Source of the DNA: Punica granatum
Taxonomy: Eukaryota; Streptophyta; Magnoliopsida; Myrtales; Lythraceae
Direction: 5' to 3'
Length of the DNA: 64,000 nucleotides
NCBI RefSeq assembly: GCF_007655135.1
Contig: NC_045129.1
Coordinates: 18,140,274 to 18,204,273, forward strand
Part shown: positions 46,992 through 58,500 of the stretch, in pieces
Layout of the letters: each line of letters starts with the position of its first letter
Position numbering within the stretch: the first letter of the stretch is position 1
The notes under the pieces: model-generated
Told to the model about the DNA's origin: nothing
What the model saw: the letters and a program-made list of their open reading frames with translations, nothing else
Databases searched by the model: none
Made by a program: the position numbers and the translations under genes

Positions 46992-47100
46992 CTCTCCGAA
47001 CTGCCTGTACAAGCAAGTTAGCAAGGTCGATCAAGCACTGGGAGAAGCTAATAATTGGACCACCCTGCCGGCTAACCATACTCTTGCCAAAATCTTATAG
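46932..47100 (+). pseudogene. Out-of-frame second half of the PABP MLLE domain
   Basis: In the frame two bases off the spliced reading, about 30 codons line up without gaps with the C-terminal MLLE helices: T-G-x-x-x-L-E, then VIDSPNCLYKQVSKV in the place of the family's 'LLESPEALKxKVxEA'. Between the conserved Pro-Glu-His and Thr-Gly only one base is present, where the family usually has four residues. This fits an 11-nt deletion. Reading through the preceding 107-nt intron would also bring this frame back, ending at 47,098-47,100. Confidence 0.6.
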
Positions 47101-47571
47101 CTGCTAATCGAATATATCGATCATTTCAATTTTTCTGCTCCACCGTTTGTCATGAACCTCTGTTTGTAATAAGCACTGGGCATCCCTTCCTTTGTATATA
47201 GGGCTAGGATGAGGGAATATTCTTCAACTGCTGAGAGTTGCTCCCATATACTGGTAAATAGAAGGTACTCTAAAATTTGTTGGTTCAAGCAATTTGATTC
47301 TGGATCCATATACAGTAGACAGCTTCGACTTGTCTCTGCATAATCTACGGGATTGAGAGTTCGTACCGTCATCTTGCTTGTATGAAATGAAATGAAGATA
47401 AGCTCACTTGCTAAATCAATCATAAACCATACAAATTTGTTTAGCTTGAATGCCCTAATGAAATATAGCAGATGTTTCATGGGAGTGTTCCGTTTCTGAT
47501 TCTGAATGGTACAAGAGAGTGGAGAACATCAAATTGCACCGAAAAGAACAGGCACTGTAATGCACATCTCC
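47101..47571. other. Convergent 3' flanks of the PABP and GDSL genes
   Basis: About 470 bp between the two convergent genes; it should hold both 3'UTRs. The minus-strand frame 47,121-47,480 has no domain. Confidence 0.5.
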
Positions 47572-49379
47572 TCAAATAAGAGAGAGGCCTTGTATGATCA
47601 ATGCATCAGCAAGTACTTGGTTGGCAGCCTGAGTTGGATGAACGGCATCAAAGAACACGTACTGACTGGCGTTAGTGCAGGTTCCTGGTGTCTTCGGATT
47701 GCACAAGAACGCCGTGGTCTCCACTGTCCCTGTACCGCAGCATCCTCTCCTCACTTCTTTGAACCCTGCAGAGGAAAGGAAAGATCGTCACTCGTCAGTA
47801 AAGCTTGACCATAGTACTATCAATGCTCGTAAAAGGTTTTAACAACAAATCAAGCTTAGTGACATGGTTTTAGAGACCATTCTTTGAGGGAGACTTGATG
47901 AGGTCGTAGAGTGGGGTGAAGATATCAAAGACCACTATCTTGAGGCCTGGGAGTTGCTTTTGGAGGTTTGCCGCAGCGGCATTGATCTTCTTGTTAAAGT
48001 TCTGAGCATCACTGTTGATCCTAGATACGCATCCATTCTCGTGGAACCCGAACAAAGTGATTGCAGCTGGAAAGCAACCGAGTGGTGCGAGCGAAGTCAC
48101 TCCAATCTTCCTGGCTCCTAAACCGTATAGGCCCTGTTGCAGCCCAAATTTTAGATATATTTAGTTTTCATTCGTGATTACGATTGTCACTCTCTTTTCT
48201 GTTATCACAGACAGATCATAGCTGCCTAACCTTGATGAAAGTGTTGAATGAACCGATGAGGAAGGTGGAGTACTCATCGGGAGTGTAGACTTTGTTAATG
48301 AAAGGGTTGACATAATAATTCTGAAGAAAGTCGCCGCTCCCTGCTCCGAGGATATACAGAGCATTCTTGATGATGGTTGCGGCTTGTTTGCTCCCTGCCA
48401 CCTTCGCGAGCTTACCCTGGTATTCTTTGAAGTACTCCAACTGCTGGGACAGGGGAATCGCGTGCTGCAATACAGTTTGGAGCATTTTACGTGATCAAGG
48501 AAGATCAGTAATGCGATCCCTTGGTTGGTTTAACAGTTAATACACAAATGAAATTCTTACATTCAATGACGCCGCTTTCTCATCGTATCCTGCTGCAGCT
48601 GAAGCGAAGTTGGCCCCGATTAACAGATTCTTCCCTGATGCCTCCGGACTCAGGTATGCCGGAGGATACTTCTTGAAGCCTAGAGATTCCGCTGCAGATT
48701 GTAAGAATAACCATTCACATAAAGATTAGCAGTGTTTCATGAAGAAAATTTTGAATGTAAGAGCTTGCTCCAAGCACGAAATGACTGACTATATTTTTGA
48801 AAATTTCATTCTTCATAACCGAAAATGTGAACTGCTATGATCCAGAATCAGTAGTCATGTTTTCTTTCAGGAAAAGATTATGCTCCAAAAGGTAACCACT
48901 CGCAATGATGTGTCAAACAAGATTATTTTAACACGTCCCGGGTTTGACATAGAACTAGGTCTATTCACAAGCTTCAACTGGTGCTGAGGGAAGGCTGGTT
49001 TTCCCGAAAGTTTTAATTGGTTAGGAAGGTGCATTTGCCAAAACCCGGACTGGATTAATCCTAAGAATTGCTTGGGCCGGTGGCGGTGAAAAATCGACAA
49101 ATAGAAGAGGCGCTGGATGAACATACCCGTAATGTCAGTGGCCAGCTTCCCATTGCAGAACCTTCCGGTGGCCTTGTGATTGGTGAAATCTCTGCCATAA
49201 GGAGGGAAGTTGGCCTTAAAGATAGTAGGGAGATAGTTATTGTTGCCGACATCGACGGAAGAGTCGCCGAATGTCATGATTGCAGGCACGAGAGTCGTGG
49301 TGGTATTGTCCTGTGCATCGCTGCTTGTGATAACTGCCAGCACAAAGGACAGCCAAACCAAAGGCAGAAAATTTGCCAT
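47572..49379 (-). CDS. GDSL esterase/lipase (secreted SGNH hydrolase)
   Basis: Five minus-strand exons (49,379-49,127; 48,691-48,561; 48,464-48,231; 48,133-47,878; 47,765-47,572) with GT-AG borders and correct phases give 355 aa, the normal size of plant GDSL lipases. Residues 1-22 are a signal peptide, so the enzyme is probably secreted or apoplastic. Block I is FGDSSVDVGNNN with catalytic Ser40. Block II is GANFASAAAGY (110-120). Block V is DAVHPTQAAN with Asp331 and His334. Block III reads GAGSGD (168-173), where many members have GxND, a change also known in the APG-like subgroup. The GFKEVRRGCCGTG motif and Cys-rich segment are typical. The substrate cannot be told from sequence. The ATG at 49,379 was preferred over the upstream in-frame ATG at 49,424 because it starts the signal peptide directly. 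Confidence 0.9.
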
Positions 49380-49726
49380 TTTCTCGGGCCAGTGGTAATT
49401 GGTTGTGGGAGAACTTATTGGCAAGAAAAGATGGGAACAATTTAAAGAGGATGGAAAGGGTAGAGGGATTGATTCATATCATTTAATGTGGACACTGGGA
49501 GTGGTTGCTTGGCATTAAAATCAAGCTAGTAATTAGAAACTATAAGATGTGGTACGGTCAGTGTAATTGGCAAATTGTGTTAGTAATGGGCGAATTTTAT
49601 GTACAATATTGGAGTTTAAAAGTACTTTTGAAAACAGCTCGTGATGAGGGTCAAGCTGATCACGTCTCATCGGAGAAAAATCTCAACCATATGCTCAAGA
49701 TACACTGTTTTTGGGGGGAGGGAGAG
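49380..49726 (-). promoter_or_regulatory. Upstream region of the GDSL gene
   Basis: Presumed promoter on the minus strand, limited on its far side by the long-TIR element at 49,727. No specific site identified. Confidence 0.35.
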
Positions 49727-50582
49727 AGATAAATGCATTTTGCCCCTATTTAGGTTTGCCCCCCAATCTTCAAAAATTTTCATTTTACCTCATGATCTAA
49801 GTGAAAAATAAGCATGGTGGCCCTCTTCAACGAAAGTAGACTTTTCTTCTTTTTATCCAAAGGAACTTCCGGAACATCTTCCTTTGGCATTAACACTCTG
49901 ATTGAGTGTTCTCATTGTCGGAAACCTTGTGCAAAATACTACTACTTAGAATCAATTGGAAGTTCGAAACAATAAGGAATGACATATATGAGGTCGAAAT
50001 TTGGAATTTGTCACAAAACCGAAAAACTTTGCTATGCAATAACTCTTGCGTGGCTCAATGAAATTATTCAGTGTTGTTGAACCTATAACTTCCTTACAAC
50101 CTCTGAAGTCTAACCCTATAAAATTTAAGGCCGTAAACAACATATCAAAGATTCACTATTGATATCCGACCTCAAGTTTTTATATGGTAATGAAATTATA
50201 AATCTTTAAAGCACTTAATTTCGTGGAGTGATTTAAGAGTTATTGCATAACAAAATTTTCGGTTTTGTGACCAAATTCAAATTTCGGTCTCGTCTTTTTA
50301 ATGTCATTATTTATTGTTCTAAATTTTCGATTGATTCTAAACTGTAGTACTCCATACAAGGGTTTTAAAGGCACCAAAAGCATCCCAAGCAGAGCCCTAA
50401 CGCTAGAGAAAGATGTTCTGGAAGTTGGTCCGCTAGATATGAAGAAGAAAAGTCTCTAATTCCAGTGAAAGGGGGGACCGTGCTCATTTTTCAATTAGGT
50501 CGGGGGTATACTGCAAAATTTTTGAAGGTTGGGGGACAAATCTAAGAACACCATGTTGTTCGGGGGCAAACTGCATTTATCT
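49727..50582. mobile_element. Long-TIR (foldback-like) element, 856 bp
   Basis: Starts AGATAAATGCATTTTGCCCC and ends with the near-exact reverse complement (AGATAAATGCAGTTTGCCCC). The arms stay alignable for some 350 bp each, including CTTCAAAAATTTT, TTAGAATCAATYG and TTATGCAATAACTCTT in both. Transcripts could form a long hairpin. I find no convincing target duplication; the right flank is an A run. It lies about 350 bp upstream of the GDSL start codon. Confidence 0.7.
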
Positions 50583-53500
50583 AAAAAAAAAAAAACTTGC
50601 CACAAAGCTAATTCATTCCTTTATGTGTATTTCAACTGGGGAAAGCAAATGAGGATTGATAATGACATGGGATGCCCTTAAAGCATGGATGTGTATTCAT
50701 AAAAAAAAAAAAAAAGTAAAAAAGCATGGATGTGTACTGGAACTTAATGCTTATTGGTTCGTTGCACCGGAAAATTCGGTGCAATCTTTCGAATTATTTC
50801 CAAAATAATGTCGTTAAATAGGAAAACGAGCAAAACATGTGTTTTCCTACTTTGAGATTAAGAGACCAGTAGCAACTTAATTTATTGTTTTCTCCTTTTC
50901 TCCTATAAATTTCTTCTTTGTGTTTTTTCTCAATATATATTTGGCTGGCATATCGGTTCAAAAGACAAGCATTTAGTTTCATACAATCAATTCATACCAT
51001 CAATTATGCAATTTATGATAAAAAAAAGATTTGTATGACATTTAGTGCATATGTGAGGTGGAAGTTTTTGACGACCCAACAGTCGTTTATGGGACAAGGT
51101 TCCATCTGGCAGCGTTGGAATTAAAGGTCCCAAAAATTTTGGTAAGGGGATTAAATTGACCGGAAAATATCTTATCACAGGGACAAAATCTGCCCTAATC
51201 TTAAAGACAAGGAGCTGTCTTTGGACTTTTTCCCCATATTGAAAGATAGTGAATTCTTTTACCAAAAACGATAACGAATTCTATAGCAGTATATCGTTAT
51301 GGAACGCGGGCAGAAGTCTAGTTATAAAATAATAGATGAAAATGAACTGCAATTCAACGAAGGAAAACATATATAATTTGGTATCGTATGCTTGTATATA
51401 TACTTCTGAACACAACAAAAGTAAATTTGCCATATGAAGATATTGCTTCTATATGCTTGGGTTGCTCTCTTTGCTTTTGTATATTATATAATAATATATA
51501 TATATATATATATATATATGAATACATATGCTATACAATAAATTTCTGCATCCAATTCCCACAACTGCAGAGTTTAATGTAGGAGTACTTTAAAAACATT
51601 AATAATGAAGAGCCCTCGTTGTTTTTCCTTATGCAGGGGTCACTTTCAATAATGGATTCAAGAGACTCAGGATTTTGCCATATACGTCTGATAAGGCACG
51701 TCGAATGGCTTTGGCTTTCATGTTTATGCATGGACTAGGCATATCGGCAGCAAAGCACTATATATATACAGTAAATATGATGCAACACTTGAGCATTCCT
51801 TCTGAAATTACAAAGTGTTTGTCAGTGTGTTAATAAGCTTGCTATACATGGAATTACAAGATTTGGAAAACGGACCTAGCTCACGAATGCTAGTCTGGGA
51901 AATTGAGAAAGAATATGGATAATGTCGTAGCCCTTCCCTGATCTCACTATCACTCAAACATGCAACAGTTCAAGAAGGACCTCAATTATGAGTTAGTTGG
52001 GGAGATATATGATAGATAAAAGCTAGCTGTGGTTTTGGACACTGGGGAGAGTTGAAGTTAATAAGAGGAGAACCTGAAAAGGGTTTGCATGTGCATTAGA
52101 TTAATGCTGGGTTGGTGTAGCCATATGATAGAAAAAGTTCGGTGATGGTTTGCCTTTATGACCAGACATTTCCAGAGACTGCATGAGGTGGTGTTCATTA
52201 TTGCACTTTCCACTCTATCTATATATTAATCAATTTTCGTGATTCAGAACTTTCCTTGTCATATAGGCAATACATGTACAAAACAACCCGGCATCCGGGT
52301 CCATTAAATGGAGTTCATAACAACAACAAAGAAGATATTGAGTTGTGCATGAATTACTCGGTATCCGTAGCACCCTATATGGAAGAAGAAGCACATCGAG
52401 GATGACGTGTGGCTGGGACGACATACTGATCGATCGCTGCATAATATAGCATGCCGATCAGCGTGTCAGCATTCACTCATGCCTATGAAAACCAATGAGA
52501 TCGTCATATACTTCCTACCAAAAAATTTCAGACCGTTACACTAAGGACTTTCGCTCAAACTTTCAGCACTCAATTCACTATGCCTCCGGCCAAATTTCTT
52601 CCTCTAATAAATTCTTTATCAGACTTTAGCATCTGATGTCAAAATGGGACAAAAACCCCCGGCAATTTTTTTTTGAATGTGTACCTTGATATCGAAAAGT
52701 CTAATGAGTCTCAACAATTAAGTTTATACCGGATTGACCCAATAAGGGGGTAATACCTCCCAGTATAAATTTTCTTCATTCATAATACTCGAACCCGAAA
52801 TTTTATTTGAGAAAAATAAATATCAAACTACTTAAATTAATTCATCATGGTAAAAGGAACTTGCTTTTGGCTTTTTAGCTGACATGCTGCGAGCTTGATC
52901 AGATCAGATTAGGAAGATTAAATTGGTGCAGCAGCGGGTATGAAGTATTCACTGACGCCATCTTTATATGATTCTTTTCTTTTTCTGTTTTGCTTTTTCT
53001 TTTTAATTATACGAGATATCTTATAACTCAATTATTGACTCAGATTAACTCCCGCTCATCGGCTTCACCTTGGCCATCAAACACTTCCGGTAAGTTTCAA
53101 ATTCATTATACTGCAGGCAAAATTTGCCTATTGGCAGCACAATTTGCAAATATACCACAGTTTGTGGTTACCCTCTTATGTGATTTTTCACTCTCTTTTT
53201 ACCGTGGTCCTTTCCTCCTAAAATCAGAGAAATTTCAATTGCACAAGAAGTTCAAATTTTCTCTTGAAGTTTAACAAATATCGTCATGAAGTAGGATCAT
53301 CTTAGATATATCATAATAATAATAATAATAATAATAGATAGATCTTTTGAATGTGATGTCATTAATGCTTTAAACAATTTCTACCGGTTGAATTAAGCTT
53401 AATTAGAAAGAAAAAAAATTAATTGTGTGGACACAAGGTCCAAAGAATGCACCAATTCACGCAAAAGAAATTAGGCCATATCATGCGTGTGCCGATAATT

Positions 53501-54400
53501 AAATAAAAAAAAGGGCCATCTATAATGTGCTCTACGTTATATGAACATAACTATCTTATTGCTTTCCACTAGATTATATTCGAGATCTGAGGAAAAAAAA
53601 TTGCTCTAAATAACATGTGCTTGTTCACGTCAAACAAGTCAAGACACCAATTTGGCCATGCGCGTGGTGATTGCAGGCGTGCCAGGAAGCAATTCCAAGA
53701 ATTGACGTGTCACTATCCACTGATACAAAGCGTGTACTATTACTCTAGAAAGTCCGCGGGATTAAACGACAACTACATATCCCAATCTGAAAGGATAATG
53801 CGCTTCAAATGATCTCACAGCTCGAGGATTTAGTGGTTATTGAGTTCTCCATCAATTATCCATTCACGAACACAAACACGAGTCTGAAAAATAGACAAGT
53901 GGCCCATGAGCCTACTTATTACTCTCGGCTAAATACAGCTCAAAGGCTGAGTTGCAATAGGAGAAGGTTGACTTGAATAAGTGTACCCACAAATCCTTGA
54001 GTGCCTTCGGCCACCGTTGCCGAAGGTAGATAAATGTTCTCCTTGATCGCTTAGAAGCTCCAATAATGGAAGTAATTTTGATCCACAGGGGATCGGTTGA
54101 AGGAAAAAATACGGGAATTGAAAGTGCGGTGCAAAGAAAATAAAGATAGGTAAAAAGCAAATTGCGAGAGAGGAAAAGATAAGTAAATGATATGATTGAT
54201 GTATTAGTCAATGACCCCCATAACGAACTAAAAAACACGTATTTATAGACATTATAATGAAACCTTAGAAAATCTCTCTAAATGAATACGTCTATAATTA
54301 CGATATCGCAATAATATCAAAATAAGAAATTAACTCTTAGCCTACATAGAAATAATATCAAAATATATCGGAGAGGTATCCGACTTATTCGACTATCTAA
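50583..54400. other. AT-rich intergenic DNA, no gene seen
   Basis: Contains a TA microsatellite (about 51,497-51,521), an ATA microsatellite (about 53,312-53,336), the second copy of the dispersed repeat described at 1-185 (52,665-52,845), and scattered short frames without domains. About 53,900-54,250 looks like a fragment of an older repeat but was not classified. Confidence 0.4.
52665..52845. repeat. Dispersed repeat, copy 2 (related to 1-185)
   Basis: Same block order as 1-185. The B-box-like core is better preserved here (minus strand CGGGTTCGAGT at about 52,790-52,800), supporting a tRNA-derived SINE in reverse orientation. Ends not defined. Confidence 0.4.
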
Positions 54401-54453
54401 GATCGAAGATATCACGAGATAACACGAGAATATTGCTTCCTTGATCTCCAAAA

Positions 54454-55543
54454 TTAAAATCTCATCTGCCACAAATATTTCTTCTCCGTCTCTGTTGAAT
54501 AAGTGCACGCCCAAGCACATATATATGTATATATGCATATGCTCACCTTGCTTGTCTTCTTCAAATGGACCTCTTGCTTATATGTCTTGGGCTTATCTTC
54601 ATCGTAGTACCTGGCTTCCGGAGCAAGAGAATTGATATAAAATGACCTTGACTTAGCTAAAACAACCTCAGGAGCCCTCCCATTCCATAAGACCAGCTTC
54701 GCTTCCACCTTGATGTCAACCGAAAGAGCCCCTGAGTGCTGCTCACAGCTTCTTTAAAGTCCGCAATCGTCACTCCCGTCTTGACGAGATCCTTGTCCTT
54801 GCGGTTGAGTTTAGCCATGGTGCTCATCACGTCCATCATAGCTCCATTGTCGATTATAACATATGGAACTCGCTCAAACACAAAGCTTGGCCATTCCTTT
54901 TGTTTGACCCTTCAAACGGTTGAGTCTTGCTAACCGGGACTGCCTTTTCCTCACTCGGCTGCTGGTGTATATGTTGCTCCCTCTTTATGAGAAGCCTCTC
55001 TTCTTGGCTCTCTCCACGTTCGGGACGGCCTTGATGGCCAACCATGAGTCTCGCCATTTGTCGTCGCAGTTGTTCACAGTGTTTTTGTATACAAGTTAAA
55101 GGTCAAGGATCTTTCGGATGTTAGACCCTTTGCCACTTATTCTCGGGGCGTTTGGAGGTGGTACGATGAGCCTTTCCTTAGCCGGAACATGACAAATGAC
55201 GGTTTGAAACCTTCCGGGTCTCTCTCCCGCGTAACTTGGCCTCTAAGCTCTACTTTGATGAAGCATCTTGGCTCAGAAAGGATGGACTCCTCTATGATTT
55301 GCAGCTCCGATCGATGGCTCCTCCCCAAAGTAAACATCACGAGCAACCATATTTGCTCCTCCCATGCCGCTAAATTTTCACTTGACCCCCGAGCTTTGCT
55401 TGAAGACTTGAAATCAAATGCACACACAACTCCTCAAGAGTTGGATTTCTTGTATCTTGAATGTCGGGATGGGAACTCAAACTTATGCTCAACCCATCGA
55501 GCTTTAGAGCTTTTATATCTTGAGCCTCGAACATTGTAGCCAT
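54454..55543 (-). pseudogene. Decayed Ty3/gypsy gag-protease fragment
   Basis: Several minus-strand frames follow each other in retrotransposon order. The best (54,881-54,657) contains VPYVIIDNGAMMDVM, DLVKTGVTIADF and a following Gly-Leu-Phe, close to the retropepsin pattern 'VLIDNGSxxNVxP...DL..T.V.V..F.G' of Tat-type gypsy elements. The Ser/Thr after Asp-x-Gly is Ala here, so the protease would be inactive. Downstream in another frame comes WNGRAPEVVLAKSRSF and EARYYDED, which resemble the protease-RT linker of such elements. The upstream frame 55,545-55,370 may be gag-like, but I cannot identify it. Frameshifts separate the pieces. LTR C adjoins it directly at 55,544. Confidence 0.5.
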
Positions 55544-58500
55544 TGTGCGCACCCGAATTTTAATCTCGTCGGGGCACACGTGCACGCGCCTATGCAACGC
55601 CGCTTGGAGTGTCCACCTTCCCGGGAACGCGCGACGGACGCACGTGAGAAGGAGTCGCCACTTACTGTTTACGACCCGTAGGTCGAGGGCCGTTGAGTCG
55701 CCCGAGTCTAGAGGTACGGGGTACACTTAAATACTAAGGCAATGGTCATACGGAACCGGAAATTCCGAATTCGGGGATTCTATTACATGCGGGCCTATAT
55801 CTCGCACACCCTTTCGGTACTCTAGTTTGCTAGGCTTGCCGTTTTGTTTATTTACCGCGTGATTTAGGGTTGCACTTGACTCGCCCGTTTTGACACTGTA
55901 AAGTCGATGAATTGATCAAGTTGGGCCAAGAATCCGAAAGATGAGTAGGTTTGTGGGTCGAGGAATCGGTTCACTATCTTAGCGTTACAGTTCATCGAAT
56001 TGTGATGGTCGATTCCCTGCGCGAACCAAGACCACGAGTATTCGAGGTTACTCATCTCTTGGTAATAATAGACCAACTTGACCGGTTCGACACTCGGACC
56101 TCTCGCTCGGCGATCAGGGATCCTTACAAATGAATGAGTGAATGTACAAACATAACCCTCGCAATGTTCTCTCGAATAATTACAAAATATAATTGAATAA
56201 GTAAATGGATCCCGATCGGTTTGCATTGGGCCAATATTCCACTCCGGCTCACCGTATGTTTTGAATGACCGATAAATAAATTAAGGCAACGCTGGTTCAA
56301 AGATCCGGGGGTCGGGGTCCGATCGAGCCATCGGTCGACAAGAGAACCGATTGATTTCCGCTGTCACCGTTGGACCGATCGAGCTCCCGGGTGATATCTA
56401 AACACATTTCACACATCCAATCCAAATCGCCTTCCACATAGGTCATACTTGGAGTGTGATGGTGACTCGAGGCTAGATCCCATTCCGCACTCGGGTTGCA
56501 CACGCTCAGTGAGTTAGGAGGCGTTGGACCTCGTGTTCGGTGATTTGGGGCGTTATACCCCGTGTATTACGTAACCTATGGGTTCAGACCCGAGCCGTGA
56601 CAAATCAGCAAAAGCAAATGGAAAATAGAAGAAAACTGATAAAACTGATGAAAAACAGACAAAAATAGATAAATACAGACAACTACAGACAAGTTCTGTA
56701 TTAGGCCAAATGTACGTGATTTAATCGGTTATTAACAGGGGTTGATTAGCAAACAATGTATCTAATCTAGGCAAACAAAGAGGTGGGCTGGGATATGGTT
56801 CTATGTCGATTCTGTGTGTTGGTTCGTTTTAGGGTTCTATTTCGTGGAGTGTCACTGCGGTTTCACTGAATACACCAAACTTGTGTTTTGACTCTAAATT
56901 GGAACCTAGCATTCCACTTGTCCATTATCTAATGTTTGATTAAGCCAAATGCATGATTAATTCGGTTTTGTGTGTTTTGTGACAGAAATAACAACATTAA
57001 CTACCGAAGCTACAATAAGAAGATAGAAACATCGAAAAGTGAATGAAATGGGTCATGCGAATGCAACTCACACCCGAACGGGCCGCCATTTTCCATCCAT
57101 AGATCAAGGTGTTTCGATCTCCTTAATGCCTAGGGTATCGGCGAATCACGAAATGACGGTTATCCCCTTGGACGGTAAGGTATGTGAGATGCACGCGTAA
57201 AATTGAGACTACATGACACGAAGAGGTCTAAAGAGGACTAGTGTGTTTCGACTTGAGCCGCCTCCAATTGGGCCCGGACTCGAGTCATAGCACACGAGTA
57301 CTCCCTGGACACTGACTCTATTCGTGTCCCGCATCTCGATGCTTTGAAATTGGGGATTTTAGAAAAAGGACATTTCCACTATTTCGTTATCCGTCAATGC
57401 GTTTACAAATTAATATTCAATTTGTTCAATTATTTAAGCCGAATGATTTCATTAACCAAATGACACGTCTTATTTCCCGTTTGTGGAATGGTTTAATGAT
57501 TGAGACCTCGAACCTCAATTGTTATGGATCAATGAAATGATTGTTCGATATTAACGTATCTAGCATACGAATTAACATGAAACCAACGATTAAATGAAAA
57601 GTCGAGGAAAGTCGGGAATGATTATACCTAGCCTCGGGCTGCGGGAAAAGTCGAGGAAAGTCGGAAAAACGGCTTCGGGAAGTCGATTCTGCCCCCTGGA
57701 AAGAACAGACCCGAATCAGTGAAGTCGGGTCGGCGGCAGACCCGACTGGCAGTCCGGCTTGTCGGGGCTGTACCGGTTGATCGGGATGGAATTTTTGAGC
57801 GGGGCCAGTTGCGTTGGATTCCCAAGAGACTAAGGATCGCGTCTGCGGTGGTTTCGGGTGGAGAGCATGAGTAGATTTTCTGGAAATCTAAAACAAAGTT
57901 GGGGTCAGTAAAAAGAGACGGACCCAGTCGGGGCAAAACAGACCCGACTGACACTCGATAAAGAAAAGACTCTATAGGAGGCTCCCGGTGGTCTTTTGGC
58001 ATAAGATCGGTGGAATTGGACTCCTAGCTGAGTGAGGATCACGGTGATATGTGGCTCGTAGCGAGATTCAACCCGAGCTGACCTGTATGTTCCTGCAAAG
58101 TTCGGGTCAGAATGGAAAACCAGAGGAACAGACCCGACTGGCACCCGATGAAGAAACGACTCTACGGGAGGCTTCCGGTGGTCTTTTGATGCAAGGTCGG
58201 TGGCATTGAACTCCTAACTGAGTGAGGATCACGGTGATTTGTGGCTCGTAGCGAGATTTAACCCGAGCTGACCTGTATGTTCCTGCAAAGTTTGGGTCAG
58301 AATAGAAAACCAGAGGCACAGACCCGACTAGCACTCGATGAAGAAACGACTCTACGGGAGGCTTCCGGTGGTCTTTTGATGCAAGATCGGTGGCATTGGA
58401 CTCCTAAATGACTGAGGATCATGCCTGCAGTGGTTTCGTGGAGATTGGACATGTCAATGTTCTTGAGAGATGCAAAGAAAACCGGTAAAGATTGGAAAAA

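Noticed and set aside
50755..50795. Short inverted repeat around GCACCGGAAAATTCGGTGC as a terminator or riboswitch
   Set aside because: Isolated small palindrome in intergenic plant DNA with no neighbouring gene; no functional support.
55370..55726. 118-codon minus-strand frame crossing the LTR C border
   Set aside because: It joins LTR sequence to the neighbouring relic across an insertion border at 55,544, so it is a chance fusion.
57941..58435. CRISPR-like regular array
   Set aside because: Units of 190 bp are contiguous with no repeat-spacer structure, in a plant genome.
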